A stretch of 64,000 nt of DNA, taken from Mycobacterium sp. Lineage in GTDB: Bacteria; Actinomycetota; Actinomycetes; Mycobacteriales; Mycobacteriaceae. Each line of letters begins with the position of its first letter. Position 1 is the first letter of the stretch. The notes beneath the pieces were generated by a model. The model did not search any database and was not told the DNA's origin. It worked only from the letters and a program-made list of their open reading frames with translations. This document shows, piece after piece, positions 28,901 through 39,958 of the stretch. The stretch is taken from contig JACPVR010000016.1 in the NCBI GenBank assembly GCA_016197405.1, forward strand, positions 186,001 to 250,000, in the 5' to 3' direction. Made by a program: the position numbers and the translations under genes.

Positions 28901-29473
28901 CTCAACGGTGTCGCGCACCTGTTGGCCGCCCAGACCGACACCGCGATCCCGGCAATACTCGACGGTGATGTCGCCAATGACACCCAGGTCGTGGTGGGCG
29001 GAATCCTGGCCGGTGTCGAGCGCCGCGTCAACAAGAGCGGATTACCGTGGGCCTCGGCGCAATTGGAGGATCTCACCGGTGGCGTGACGGTGCTGTTCTT
29101 CCCGCAGACCTATTCGCTGTTCGGTGCCGAGATCGCCGACGACGTCGTCGTGCTGGTCAAGGCCAAGGTCCGGGTGCAGGACGACCGGATATCGCTGATC
29201 GCGCACGAACTGGTGGTGCCCGATTTCTCCAACGCCCAGCCCAACCGTCCGCTGGCGGTGAGCCTGCCCACCCGGCAGTGCACCACCGACAAGGTCAGCG
29301 CGCTCAAACAGGTGCTGGCCCGCCATCCCGGCACCGCGTCGGTGCACCTGCGGCTCATCAGCGGTGACCGCATCACGACCCTGGAACTCGACCAATCACT
29401 GTGCGTGACACCGTCTTCGGCCCTGATGGGCGATCTCAAGGCGCTACTGGGTCCGGGCTGCCTCGGCGGGTGA
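25925..29473 (+). CDS. dnaE1: DNA polymerase III alpha subunit (replicative)
   Basis: 1182 aa, the main replicative polymerase of the chromosome. The N-terminal PHP domain is intact (HLHNHTEYS from H9, TDHGN at 43-47), and in mycobacteria it provides the 3'-5' proofreading activity. The C-family catalytic Asps are D418 and D420 ([11 protein letters not shown]). HhH, a clamp-binding segment (QFDLFGG) and an OB fold follow. Start at ATG 25925 fits the -10 box. The 3' end overlaps the convergent transporter gene by 38 bp. Confidence 0.98.
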   Translation: MGTGGSFVHLHNHTEYSMLDGAAKISPMLAEAKRLEMPAIGMTDHGNMFGASEFYNAATNVGIKPIIGVEAYIAPASRFDTRRITWGDPSQKADDVSASGAYLHMTLMAENATGLRNLFKLSSLASFEGQLGKWPRMDAEIMAEHSAGIIATTGCPSGEVQTRLRLGHQREALEAAAKWREIFGPENFFLEVMDHGLSIETRVREGLLEIGRKLGIPPLATNDCHYVTREASHNHEALLCIQTGKTLSDPNRFKFDGDGYYLKSAADMRQIWDDEVPGACDSTLLIAERVQSYADVWAPRDRMPIFPVPEGHDQASWLAHEVDKGLARRFPDGVPEEYVTRARYEIDVICKMGFPSYFLIVADLIGYARSVDIRVGPGRGSAAGSLVAYAMRITDIDPIPHGLLFERFLNPERVSMPDIDIDFDDRRRGEMVRYAAEKWGSDRVAQVITFGTIKTKAALKDSARVHYGQPGFAIADRITKALPPPIMAKDIPLSGITDPNHERYKEAAEVRALIDTDPDVRTIYETARGLEGLVRNAGVHACAVIMSSEPLVDAIPLWKRPQDGAIITGWDYPSCEAIGLLKMDFLGLRNLTIIGDALANMKANRGIDLELETLALDDPATYELLSRGDTLGVFQLDGGPMRDLLRRMQPTGFEDIVAVLALYRPGPMGMNAHNDYADRKNGRQPIKPIHPELEEPLKDVLAETYGLIVYQEQIMRIAQKVAGYSLARADILRKAMGKKKREVLDKEYEGFSEGMKTNGFSPAAVKVLWDTILPFADYAFNKSHAAGYGLVSYWTAYLKANYPAEYMAGLLTSVGDDKDKAAVYLADCRKLGITVLPPDVNESELNFASVGEDIRFGLGAVRNVGANVVGSLIETRNTKGRFTDFSDYLNKIDVAACNKKVTESLIKAGAFDSLKHARKGLFLVHTDAVDSVLGTKKAEAMGQFDLFGGGGDDGAEGGDPVFTIKVPDEEWDDKHKLGLEREMLGLYVSGHPLNGVAHLLAAQTDTAIPAILDGDVANDTQVVVGGILAGVERRVNKSGLPWASAQLEDLTGGVTVLFFPQTYSLFGAEIADDVVVLVKAKVRVQDDRISLIAHELVVPDFSNAQPNRPLAVSLPTRQCTTDKVSALKQVLARHPGTASVHLRLISGDRITTLELDQSLCVTPSSALMGDLKALLGPGCLGG

Positions 29474-30764
29474 CGGCGGTCTCGCCGAGCAACGCGACGC
29501 AGACCAGGCTCACCAGCGACAGACCGCCCAGCATCAGCCCGATCGCCCGGCTGCCGAAGGCGGTCAGCAGATACTCCGAGATCACCGGTGGGATGGCGCC
29601 GCCCACGATGCCACCGAGGTTGTAGGACAGTGCCGCCCCGGTGTAGCGGTAGCGGATCGCGAAGATCTCCGGGATGAACGAGGCCATCGGGCCCATCACG
29701 ATCCCGATGATCGCGTAGGTGATGGTTATCGCCGCACCGAACACCAGGGTGTTGCGGGTCTCCAGCAGCGGCAGCACGGCGAATGACCATGGTGTGGCCA
29801 GTGCGTAGCCGACCATGATCACCCGGCGGCGGCCGTAACTGTCGCTCAGATTCGCCGAGGTGGCCACCACCGCGACGGTGCACAAGCCGCCGAGCACGCC
29901 GACCAGCAGCACCGTGGTCGTCGAGTAGCCCAGGTGCGCGGTGGCGTAGTGCGTGAAGAACGTTCCGACCTCGTAGACCAGGGCCAGGACGGCGATCACC
30001 GCACCGGCGGCGAGCACGAACTCCCGGCCCTGCTCCAGCAACAGCGCGGCGACGGGCACCTCGTCGTGCTGGGCCGTGTCCGCGCCGGCGAACTCCGGTG
30101 TCTCCTGCACCCGCAGGCGCACCACGAGGGCCGTCGCGATCAGCACCGCACTGAGCAGGAAGGGGATCCGCCAGCCCCACTGCAGAAAGGCCTGCGGCGC
30201 ATCGCCGAACGTCGCGTAGACGATCAGGAAGACCAGGTTGGCCAGGACCAGAGCGGTGCCGAGCCCGAGTTGGGTGAACATGCCATAGAAGCCGCGCCGG
30301 TGCGGCGGAGCGTGTTCGGCGCTCAGCAGGGCCGATCCCGCCCATTCGCCGCCGACGGCGAAGCCCTGCAGCACCCGCAGAATTATCAGCAGCAGCGGTG
30401 CGGCCGGCCCGATGGTGGCGGTGCCCGGGATGAGACCGACAGCCACGGTGGACACGCCCATCAACGCCAGGGTGGCGACCAGGGTTCGTTTGCGGCCTAT
30501 CCGGTCGCCGAAGTGCCCGAAGATCACCGCTCCGATGGGCCGGGCGATGAACGCCGATGCGAACGTGCCCAATGACGCGATGACCGCCATCACATGGCTC
30601 AGGTGCGGAAAGAAGACGCTGGGGAACACCAGTGCGGCCGCGGTGCCGTAGATGAAGAAGTCGTAGAACTCGATCGCCGATCCGACGTAGCTGGCCAGGC
30701 TGACCCGCCGCAGCGCATGTCGGTCGGCCTCGGCACGCGACGGCCCGGACAGGTCGTTTTCCAT
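29436..30764 (-). CDS. MFS transporter, metabolite:H+ symporter type
   Basis: 442 aa with twelve predicted helices. [19 protein letters not shown] at the first helix, [13 protein letters not shown] (MFS motif A in loop 2-3) and [15 protein letters not shown] are signatures of the ProP/ShiA/KgtP-like symporters for dicarboxylates, shikimate or betaines. The substrate is not determinable. Start ATG 30764 has CAATAT 7 nt upstream; an in-frame ATG at 30782 would add six residues. Confidence 0.88.
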   Translation of the reverse strand: MENDLSGPSRAEADRHALRRVSLASYVGSAIEFYDFFIYGTAAALVFPSVFFPHLSHVMAVIASLGTFASAFIARPIGAVIFGHFGDRIGRKRTLVATLALMGVSTVAVGLIPGTATIGPAAPLLLIILRVLQGFAVGGEWAGSALLSAEHAPPHRRGFYGMFTQLGLGTALVLANLVFLIVYATFGDAPQAFLQWGWRIPFLLSAVLIATALVVRLRVQETPEFAGADTAQHDEVPVAALLLEQGREFVLAAGAVIAVLALVYEVGTFFTHYATAHLGYSTTTVLLVGVLGGLCTVAVVATSANLSDSYGRRRVIMVGYALATPWSFAVLPLLETRNTLVFGAAITITYAIIGIVMGPMASFIPEIFAIRYRYTGAALSYNLGGIVGGAIPPVISEYLLTAFGSRAIGLMLGGLSLVSLVCVALLGETAVTRRGSPDPVAP

Positions 30765-30838
30765 GGCGTCAATATTGACCATCGGTGCTGGAATTTGTCC
30801 GGAATCCGCGCGACGTGTCGCGCACCTGCCGGGCTGGG

Positions 30839-31591
30839 TCAGCCCAGCACGTTGACGGCGCGGGCGAAGACCAATCCCAGCGTCGACGTTGCCACCAGCG
30901 CCTGCACCGTCATCATCAGTTTGGCCCAACGCGCCAACGGCATGGTGTCGGTGGGGGAGAACGCGACCACGTTGGTGAAGCTGACGTAGAGGTAGTCGAC
31001 GAATGTGGGCCGCCAGCCGGGCTTGGCGTTGGTCGGATCCGACATCTGCGGGAACAGGAAGTCCGGGTAGGGGATCTCGCCGGCCCGGCGGGCGAACGGT
31101 CCGCCGCGGTCGAGCTCCCAGTACCAGATGGCGAACGCGATGATGTTGGTCAGGAAGATCGCGGCACCACTGCCGAGCAGGGTTTTCGGGTCGTTGCTGA
31201 CCTCTCCGGTGATGATCCGGTAGTCCAGGACCACCGCCGACGCGGTGTTGTCGACCGTTATCGCGCCGGTCAGGATGATGCTCGCCCACTTGCCGACGGT
31301 CGTTCGCCGGGACAGCCGGACCGGGTTGATCACCAGCAGGACCAGCAGCAGCGCAAGCTCCATGCCGACCAGCGGCCAGCGCGGGACGATGGTGTAGGGC
31401 TCGGGGATGGCGCGCTGCAGCACTATCGCCGCGATGATCGCCAGCAGTGCGGGCAGCCGGCTCTCCGGTGCGCCGGGGCGCAGCCACGACGGCACGTGGT
31501 GTTCGGCTTCGCTACCGACCCGGCCGGCGATGATCTCGGCACGTCGCAGGAACTGCTGGGCGGCGGGGGTCGGTTCGGGCACGTCGGTCAT
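30839..31591 (-). CDS. DUF1345-like integral membrane protein
   Basis: 250 aa, four to six helices. The segment FVDYLYVSFTNVVAFSPTDTMPLARWAKLMMTVQALVA resembles both DUF1345 and the pore-helix/inner-helix region of two-TM ion channels, but no TVGYG filter is present. Function unknown; an ion or small-solute pathway is possible. ATG 31591 chosen; TTG 31600 is an alternative. It is upstream of the MFS gene on the same strand, 74 bp away, and divergent from the SRPBCC gene. Confidence 0.7.
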   Translation of the reverse strand: MTDVPEPTPAAQQFLRRAEIIAGRVGSEAEHHVPSWLRPGAPESRLPALLAIIAAIVLQRAIPEPYTIVPRWPLVGMELALLLVLLVINPVRLSRRTTVGKWASIILTGAITVDNTASAVVLDYRIITGEVSNDPKTLLGSGAAIFLTNIIAFAIWYWELDRGGPFARRAGEIPYPDFLFPQMSDPTNAKPGWRPTFVDYLYVSFTNVVAFSPTDTMPLARWAKLMMTVQALVATSTLGLVFARAVNVLG

Positions 31592-31622
31592 AACCGTCAA
31601 GTGTGTGCGCCAAGATGGTCAG

Positions 31623-32009
31623 ATGGCCGACGACACGACACCCGAGCTGCCCGCGCCGACGAGCCACATCGGCGTGTGGGTCGATGTCTCGGCGCAGCGG
31701 GCCTACGAGTTCATTGCCGATATCGGCAATATGCCGCGGTGGGCCGCCGGCCTGGACCTCGACGCGGTGACGGTCGAGCTGGCCGCGCCCAACGTGTTCG
31801 GGGTGCTCGACCACATCGTCGAGGTGCCCGGTGGGCAGCGGTTCTTCAACCCGATGCGGGTGGTGGCCGAGGGTGAGGGGCGGCAGTGCTGCGAGATCGT
31901 CTTCGGGGTGCGGCGCCGCGGGTCGGTCACCGATGCCGAGTTCGAGGCCGATGTGGCTGCGGTGCGGACCGATCTGATGACGCTGAAGGGCCTGCTCGAA
32001 GCCGGCTAG
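31623..32009 (+). CDS. SRPBCC (START-like) family protein
   Basis: 128 aa. IGVWVDVSAQRAYEFIADIGNMPRWAAGL is the typical first strand-helix of SRPBCC lipid/ligand-binding proteins, followed by beta strands (VFGVLDHIVEVPGGQRFFNPMRVV) and a C-terminal helix. Probable small hydrophobic ligand binder; a similar protein (Rv1546) sits near dnaE1 in M. tuberculosis, as I recall. The ATG at 31623 is the only start that removes an untypical N-terminal extension. Its stop shares CTAG with the next gene. Confidence 0.75.
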   Translation: MADDTTPELPAPTSHIGVWVDVSAQRAYEFIADIGNMPRWAAGLDLDAVTVELAAPNVFGVLDHIVEVPGGQRFFNPMRVVAEGEGRQCCEIVFGVRRRGSVTDAEFEADVAAVRTDLMTLKGLLEAG

Positions 32010-32236
32010 TTCTTGCGCCCGGCGATACCCAGGACCAGCCAGAGCACGGTGCTCACGGCGGCACCGGTCAGCACGGCATGCGCTGCCGTGGTGGTGATGG
32101 CGGCCGTCAGGCCCAGGACCAGCAGACCGACCGCCAGGGCGACCACCTTGTAGGCGGGCCACGGCACACCGGCGACCGACACTTCCCGCGTCGTGGGGTG
32201 CGCGACGGCTGAGCGGAACTGCTCGGCTGTGGTCAT
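32006..32236 (-). CDS. Small two-helix membrane protein
   Basis: 76 aa with a cytosolic N-terminus and two hydrophobic helices (KVVALAVGLLVLGLTAAITTT and VLTGAAVSTVLWLVLGIAG). No family recognised. The start ATG 32236 is supported by TATCGT (32248-32243, minus strand) 6 nt upstream, giving a leaderless mRNA. Convergent with the SRPBCC gene. Confidence 0.65.
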   Translation of the reverse strand: MTTAEQFRSAVAHPTTREVSVAGVPWPAYKVVALAVGLLVLGLTAAITTTAAHAVLTGAAVSTVLWLVLGIAGRKN

Positions 32237-32242
32237 GGTTTG

Positions 32243-32248
32243 ACGATA
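32243..32248 (-). promoter_or_regulatory. -10 box of the small membrane protein gene
   Basis: TATCGT on the minus strand, 6 nt before the ATG at 32236. Confidence 0.45.
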
Positions 32249-32400
32249 GCTCGTATCCAAAAGTTAGGCCAGCCGAAACACTGGATCCGGGGTGTCGTTT
32301 CCGGCCCGTCCGCCGCCGGGCGGCTCTCGTGCCCGCTGGCGCCCGCCGGCCCCCGGGCAATTGATTTTCGCCTGAAAAGCCCACGTGGCACCATTGACCG

Positions 32401-33681
32401 GTGTCCACGCAACTGAGTCAGAGTCCCCGGGTGTCGCCGCTGACCGCGGCCGATATCGAGGCGGCGGCTCAGCGAATTTCCGGCGTGGTCTCACCCACTC
32501 CGCTGCAGTTCAGTGACCGGCTCTCGCAGCTGACCGGCGCGCTGGTCTACCTCAAGCGCGAGGATCTGCAGATCGTGCGGTCCTACAAGGTCCGCGGCGC
32601 CTACAACCTGCTCAAACAGCTCACCCCGGAAGAGATCGCCGCCGGTGTGGTGTGCTCGTCGGCGGGCAACCACGCCCAGGGCTTCGCGCTGGCCTGCCGG
32701 TCGATGGGAATCCACGGCCGGGTGTATGTGCCGGCGAAGACGCCCAAGCAGAAGCGCGACCGGATCCGCTACCACGGCGGCGAGTTCATCGAGCTCATCG
32801 TCGGCGGCAAGACCTACGACATGGCCGCCGAAGCGGCCCGCGACGATGTCGCCCGCACCGGCGCGACGCTGGTGCCGCCCTACGACGATCTGCGCACCAT
32901 GGCCGGTCAGGGCACCATCGCCGTCGAACTGCTCGACGAGCTGGAATCCGAGCCCGACCTGGTGATCGTGCCGGTCGGTGGCGGTGGCTGCATCAGCGGT
33001 ATCACCACCTATCTGACCGAGCGCACCAGCCGGACCTCGGTACTCGGCGTCGAGCCGGCCGGTGCGGCGTCGATGCTGGCCGCGCTGGCTGCCGGAGAAC
33101 CCGTGGTCCTCGACCACGTCGACCAGTTCGTCGACGGCGCCGCCGTCAACAAGGCGGGCACGCTTCCGTTCTCGGTCCTCGCGGCTGCCGGCGACATGGT
33201 GTCGGTCACCACGGTCGACGAGGGCGCGGTGTGTACGGCGATGCTCGACCTGTACCAGAACGAGGGCATCATCGCCGAGCCCGCCGGCGCCTTGTCGGTG
33301 GCCGGTCTGCTCGAAGCCGACATCGCACCCGGATCGACGGTGGTGTGCCTGATCTCGGGCGGCAACAACGACGTGTCGCGCTACGGCGAGGTGCTGGAGC
33401 GTTCGCTGGTGCACCTGGGCCTCAAACACTATTTCCTGGTGGACTTCCCGCAGGAGCCCGGCGCGCTGCGCCGCTTCCTCGACGAGGTGCTCGGGCCTGA
33501 CGACGACATCACGCTGTTCGAGTACGTCAAGCGCAACAACCGGGAGACCGGCGAGGCGCTGGTCGGTATCGAGATGGCCTCGGCGTCCGACCTGGACGGC
33601 CTGCTGGAGCGCATGCACGGCTCGGAGTGCCATATCGAACTGCTCGAGCCGGGCTCGCCGACCTACCGCTACCTGACCTGA
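32401..33681 (+). CDS. ilvA: Threonine dehydratase (biosynthetic)
   Basis: 426 aa PLP enzyme converting threonine to 2-oxobutanoate, first step to isoleucine. The PLP lysine is in VRSYKVRGAYN, the substrate loop is SSAGNHAQG, and the phosphate-binding glycine loop is VGGGGC. A single C-terminal regulatory domain of about 80 aa (HYFLVDFPQEPGALRRFLDEV) matches the short actinobacterial allosteric form rather than the two-ACT E. coli form. GTG 32401 taken as start. The 140-bp spacer before it shows only GC-rich sequence. Confidence 0.95.
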   Translation: MSTQLSQSPRVSPLTAADIEAAAQRISGVVSPTPLQFSDRLSQLTGALVYLKREDLQIVRSYKVRGAYNLLKQLTPEEIAAGVVCSSAGNHAQGFALACRSMGIHGRVYVPAKTPKQKRDRIRYHGGEFIELIVGGKTYDMAAEAARDDVARTGATLVPPYDDLRTMAGQGTIAVELLDELESEPDLVIVPVGGGGCISGITTYLTERTSRTSVLGVEPAGAASMLAALAAGEPVVLDHVDQFVDGAAVNKAGTLPFSVLAAAGDMVSVTTVDEGAVCTAMLDLYQNEGIIAEPAGALSVAGLLEADIAPGSTVVCLISGGNNDVSRYGEVLERSLVHLGLKHYFLVDFPQEPGALRRFLDEVLGPDDDITLFEYVKRNNRETGEALVGIEMASASDLDGLLERMHGSECHIELLEPGSPTYRYLT

Positions 33682-33694
33682 CCGGCGCGGCCGG

Positions 33695-35428
33695 TCAGCC
33701 GTCCACCCGCAGCACGGCGAAGGACTGTCCGTCCAGCGTCGTCTCCGATGCACCGGAACTCGGTGTGCCCCAAGCCAGTACCGGTTCACCGCTGACCGGC
33801 ACTGTGACGGGATCGGTGCCCAAGTTGCACGCTATTGCCAGCGCGCCGCGGCGCAACACTATCCAGCGGTCGGTCTCGTCGAACTCGACACCGAGGTGAT
33901 CGAGCCAGAAATCGGCCAGATCGGGCTCGCTGCGCCGCAACGCGATGAGGTCGCGGTACAACGCGTGCAGCCGGGCATGCTCGCCGGTGTCGACCTCGGC
34001 CCAGTCCAGTTTCGAGCGCTCGAAGGTCGCCGGATCCTGCGGATCGGGCACATCGGCGGCATCCCAGCCGTGTTCGGCGAACTCCGCGCGCCTGCCCACC
34101 CGGGTGGCCTCGGCGAGCTCGGGTTCCGGGTGTGAGGAGAAGAACTGGAACGGTGTCGACGCGGCCCATTCCTCGCCCATGAAAAGCATGGCGGTGAACG
34201 GCGAGAGCAACGCCAACGCCGCACTGACCGCGAGTTGCCCCGGCGTCAGGTACGCCGACGGGCGATCGCCGATGGCACGGTTGCCGACCTGGTCGTGGGT
34301 GCTGGTGTAGGACAGCAGCCGGTAACCCGGGATGGTGGCGGTGTCCAGCGGGCGGCCATGCCTGCGCTGCCGGAACGACGAGTACGTGCCGGCGTGGAAG
34401 TAGCCGTTGCGCAGGGTGTGGGCCAGCACCTCCAGTGAGCCGAAATCGCTGTAGTAGCCCTGGCGTTCGCCGGAAACCGCAGTGTGCAGCGCGTGGTGGA
34501 CATCATCGTCCCACTGGGCCGTCAGACCGTAACCGCCGGCGTCGCGCGGGGTGATGAACCGCGGGTCGTTGCGGTCGCTCTCGGCGATCAGCGACAGCGG
34601 CCTGCCCAGTTGCGCCGACAGGGCGTCGGTTTCGGTCGCCAGCTCTTCGAGGATGTGCAGTGCCGTGGTGTCGACCAGGGCGTGGACGGCATCCAGTCGC
34701 AGCCCGTCGGCGTGGAAGTCGCGCATCCAGCGCAGCGCACAGTCGATGATGTAGCGGCGGACCTCGTCGGAACCCGCGTCGGCGATATTGATCGACTCGC
34801 CCCACGGGTTGCTGCCCGAGGACATGTACGGACCGTATTTGGGCAGATAGTTGCCCGACGGGCCGAGATGGTTGAAGACCGCGTCGATCAGTACCCCGAG
34901 GCCGCGCCGGTGGCAGGCGTCGATGAACGACACCAGCCCGTCGGGGCCACCGTAGGGTTCGTGCACGGCGTACCAGAGCACACCGTCGTAACCCCAGCCC
35001 CGGGTCCCGCTGAAAGCGTTGACCGGCATCAGCTCGACGAAGTCGACACCCAGATCGACCAGGTAGTCCAGTTTTTCGATCGCCGAGTCGAATGTGCCTT
35101 CCGCGGTGAAGGTTCCGATGTGCAGCTCGTAGATCACCGCGCCCTCGACGGACCGGCCGGCCCAACCCGAGTCGGTCCAGGCCGCGGCGGCCGGATCCCA
35201 CAGCGCCGAGCGTTGGTGGACACCGTCGGGCTGGCGCGCCGAGCGCGGATCGGGCAGTACCTCGGGGTCCTCGTCGAGGACGAAACCGTAGCGGGCATCC
35301 GGCGCGGCGTCGACGCGGGTGCGCCACCAACCGTCATCGGAGCGCGTCATCGGGTGTAACGCGCCGTCGGTCTCGAGCCGGACCTGCTGGGGTTTGGGCG
35401 CCCAGACCGCGAATTCGTGCTCAGGCAT
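33695..35428 (-). CDS. treZ: Malto-oligosyltrehalose trehalohydrolase
   Basis: 577 aa GH13 enzyme releasing trehalose from malto-oligosyl-trehalose. An N-terminal CBM48-like domain (EFAVWAPKPQQVRLETDGA) precedes the TIM barrel with nucleophile Asp in DGLRLDAVHAL and the acid Glu in LIAESDRND. Last gene of treX-treY-treZ; ATG 35428 overlaps the treY stop by 8 nt. The pathway makes trehalose from glycogen, and trehalose is the core of the acyltrehalose glycolipids suggested at the left of the window. Confidence 0.95.
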   Translation of the reverse strand: MPEHEFAVWAPKPQQVRLETDGALHPMTRSDDGWWRTRVDAAPDARYGFVLDEDPEVLPDPRSARQPDGVHQRSALWDPAAAAWTDSGWAGRSVEGAVIYELHIGTFTAEGTFDSAIEKLDYLVDLGVDFVELMPVNAFSGTRGWGYDGVLWYAVHEPYGGPDGLVSFIDACHRRGLGVLIDAVFNHLGPSGNYLPKYGPYMSSGSNPWGESINIADAGSDEVRRYIIDCALRWMRDFHADGLRLDAVHALVDTTALHILEELATETDALSAQLGRPLSLIAESDRNDPRFITPRDAGGYGLTAQWDDDVHHALHTAVSGERQGYYSDFGSLEVLAHTLRNGYFHAGTYSSFRQRRHGRPLDTATIPGYRLLSYTSTHDQVGNRAIGDRPSAYLTPGQLAVSAALALLSPFTAMLFMGEEWAASTPFQFFSSHPEPELAEATRVGRRAEFAEHGWDAADVPDPQDPATFERSKLDWAEVDTGEHARLHALYRDLIALRRSEPDLADFWLDHLGVEFDETDRWIVLRRGALAIACNLGTDPVTVPVSGEPVLAWGTPSSGASETTLDGQSFAVLRVDG

Positions 35429-37712
35429 CGTGGCGCTCCAGCAGTGCCACCGGCAATTCGCCGAACAGTTCGTCGATCGGGGTCTGGCCGGCGTGGGTGG
35501 CCCCGGTCAGCACGTCGGTCCATCGACCGTCGGGCAGCGTCACCGTCGTATCACCCCAGCCACTTTCGTCGAGTCGGGTCGACCACCTGCTCACCGCCAC
35601 CAGCACATCGGACCCGCGCAGGAACGAAACCACATGCGCGGCAGCTGAACCCGTGGCGAAAACCGGTGTGTAGGAATCCGACAGGAAATCCTGCGGGCGG
35701 GCCCGGCGCAGCTGCAGGGCGGCCTGTACCACGCGGATCTTGGGATTGGACTGCGCGGCCAGCGCCGAGCGGTGCGCCGCATAGTCCACGGCGCGGCGGT
35801 TGTCCGGATCGACGAGACTGTCCTCCCAGGCCTCGGTGCCCTGATAGACATCGGGCACCCCGGGCACCGTCAACGCCAGCAGCTTCTGGCCCAGCGCGTC
35901 GGCATGGGCGTGCGGTTCCAGGCGGCCGACCAGTGCGGTCAACTCGGCGGCCACCGGACCGTCGACGATGGCGTCGATCCAGGTGTGCACCGTCGACTCG
36001 AATTCCTGGTCGGGATCGTTCCAGGTGGTGTGCAGGCCCGCCTCGCGGATGGCCTTCTCGGCGTAGGCGTGCAACCGCCCACGCAGGGTGTCGTCCACCG
36101 CCCCGTCGGCCGGCCATACACCGAAGATGTTCTGCAGCAGGAAAAGAGCGCTTCCGGCGTCGAGCGGCGGCAGCTTCTCGGTGAACCCGCCGACCATCTC
36201 GGCCCACAGCGACGGCACCTGTGACAGCACCCCGATACGGGCCCGCACATCCTCGCCGCGTTTGGTGTCGTGGGTGGTCAGGGTCGTCATGGCCGAGGGC
36301 CACAGGTGCGCCCGCACCGCGGCGCTGTGGTGGAATTCGGCGGCGCTGACCCCGAACCGGGCCGGCTCGCCGCCGACCTCGTTGAGCGATACCAGCCGGG
36401 CATCCCGGTAGAACAGGCAGTCCTCGACGGCTTTTGCGGTGACCGCACCGCACAGTTGCTGCAGCCGTACCGCCGGTTCGGTACTGGTGCTGACCGCCGC
36501 CGACGCCAGTTGCAGCGGCTCGGCCAACTCCGGTGTGTCGGTGATCGTCTCGGCGATCGCGGTCGACATCATCGCCGACAGGCCCAGATAGTCGCTGCGG
36601 TAGACCTCGATATGGGTCAGCAGCGCCGCGATGGCTTCGGGCAGCAGCGGGTGGTCGGCGCCGGTGGCCGCGACGACGGCGCGACGCAACCGGGCCAGCT
36701 CACTGGACAGCGTCACCGTCGCCGCGGTGGTCTTGAGTTCGGCTGTCAGCGCCGGTACGGCCGCGGGGGAGAATCCGGCCGATTCGGACAGCGCCGTCAG
36801 CGCGGCAGCGCCGGTGGGGTCGACGAACAGGCCGCCGACTTCGCGTAGGACGTCGTAACCGGTGGTGCCGTCGACCGGCAGCGTCGGTTCCAGGGCTTCG
36901 TCGGCCGCCAGGATCTTCTCCACGACGATGTAGGCATCGGGTCCGACGAGCTCCCGCAGCGCCTCCAGATAGCCTGCCGGATCGGACAACCCGTCCGGGT
37001 GATCGATGCGCAGGCCGTCGACGAGTCCCTCGGTGAACCAGCGCCGGACTTCGGCGTGGCTGGCCGCGAAGACCTCGGGATCCTCCTGGCGCAGCCCGGC
37101 CAGTGACGTGATGGAGAAGAACCGGCGGTATCCGCACACGCCGGAGCGCCAGCCGATCAGCTTGTAATGCTGGCGGTCGTGCACCTGCGGTCCGGTGCCG
37201 TCTCCGGTGCCGGGTGCGATGGGCAGCGCCAGATCCCCGAGGCGCAGGACGTCGCCGTCGACGTCGAGGTCGGCGACATCGCCGTCGGATCCGAGCACCG
37301 GGAGCACTATGCGACCGCCGTCGAGCTCCCAGTCGATGTCGAAGAACGAGGCGTACGCCGAATCCTTGCCGTGGCGCAGCACATCCCACCACCACGGATT
37401 GCGTTCGGGCTGATCCACGCCGACGTGGTTGGGCACGATGTCGACGATCAGACCCATACCGCGTTCGCGGGCCGCGGCCGACAGGCTGGCCAGCCCTTGC
37501 GGGCCGCCGAGTTCGGCGGACACCGTGGTGGGGTCGGTGACGTCGTAGCCGTGGCTGGAGCCGGGCGTCGCGGTCAGGATGGGGGACAGGTACACATGCG
37601 AAACACCCAGCGCGTCAAGGTAATCCAGGATGTTCTCGGCATCGGCGAAGGTGAACGCCTGACCGCTTTCCTGGCCGCGCAGCTGCAGCCGGTATGTGGA
37701 GAGCACCGGCAC
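35421..37712 (-). CDS. treY: Malto-oligosyltrehalose synthase
   Basis: 763 aa GH13 enzyme turning the reducing-end alpha-1,4 bond of malto-oligosaccharides into alpha,alpha-1,1. The start STYRLQLRG, DIVPNHVGVDQPERNPWWWDVL and nucleophile region DGLRIDHPDGLSDP are diagnostic. GTG 37712 is one base after the treX stop and fits the family N-terminus (VPVLSTYRLQ); an upstream start would add 19 residues of overlap with treX. Confidence 0.95.
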   Translation of the reverse strand: MPVLSTYRLQLRGQESGQAFTFADAENILDYLDALGVSHVYLSPILTATPGSSHGYDVTDPTTVSAELGGPQGLASLSAAARERGMGLIVDIVPNHVGVDQPERNPWWWDVLRHGKDSAYASFFDIDWELDGGRIVLPVLGSDGDVADLDVDGDVLRLGDLALPIAPGTGDGTGPQVHDRQHYKLIGWRSGVCGYRRFFSITSLAGLRQEDPEVFAASHAEVRRWFTEGLVDGLRIDHPDGLSDPAGYLEALRELVGPDAYIVVEKILAADEALEPTLPVDGTTGYDVLREVGGLFVDPTGAAALTALSESAGFSPAAVPALTAELKTTAATVTLSSELARLRRAVVAATGADHPLLPEAIAALLTHIEVYRSDYLGLSAMMSTAIAETITDTPELAEPLQLASAAVSTSTEPAVRLQQLCGAVTAKAVEDCLFYRDARLVSLNEVGGEPARFGVSAAEFHHSAAVRAHLWPSAMTTLTTHDTKRGEDVRARIGVLSQVPSLWAEMVGGFTEKLPPLDAGSALFLLQNIFGVWPADGAVDDTLRGRLHAYAEKAIREAGLHTTWNDPDQEFESTVHTWIDAIVDGPVAAELTALVGRLEPHAHADALGQKLLALTVPGVPDVYQGTEAWEDSLVDPDNRRAVDYAAHRSALAAQSNPKIRVVQAALQLRRARPQDFLSDSYTPVFATGSAAAHVVSFLRGSDVLVAVSRWSTRLDESGWGDTTVTLPDGRWTDVLTGATHAGQTPIDELFGELPVALLERHDA

Positions 37713-37713
37713 G

Positions 37714-39897
<2,184 letters not shown>

Positions 39898-39903
39898 CAC
39901 CTG

Positions 39904-39909
39904 ACCCTA
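39904..39909 (-). promoter_or_regulatory. -10 box of the treXYZ operon
   Basis: TAGGGT on the minus strand, 6 nt before ATG 39897 (leaderless layout). Confidence 0.5.
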
Positions 39910-39958
39910 TCGGCGAGCAGCGCGGGGCGCTCGGTCGCGGGCCTCGACCCGGACAATC

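Noticed and set aside
30783..31487. Long N-terminal extension in frame with the MFS transporter
   Set aside because: It runs through the DUF1345-like gene in another frame and shows no helices; the MFS signature starts after 30764.
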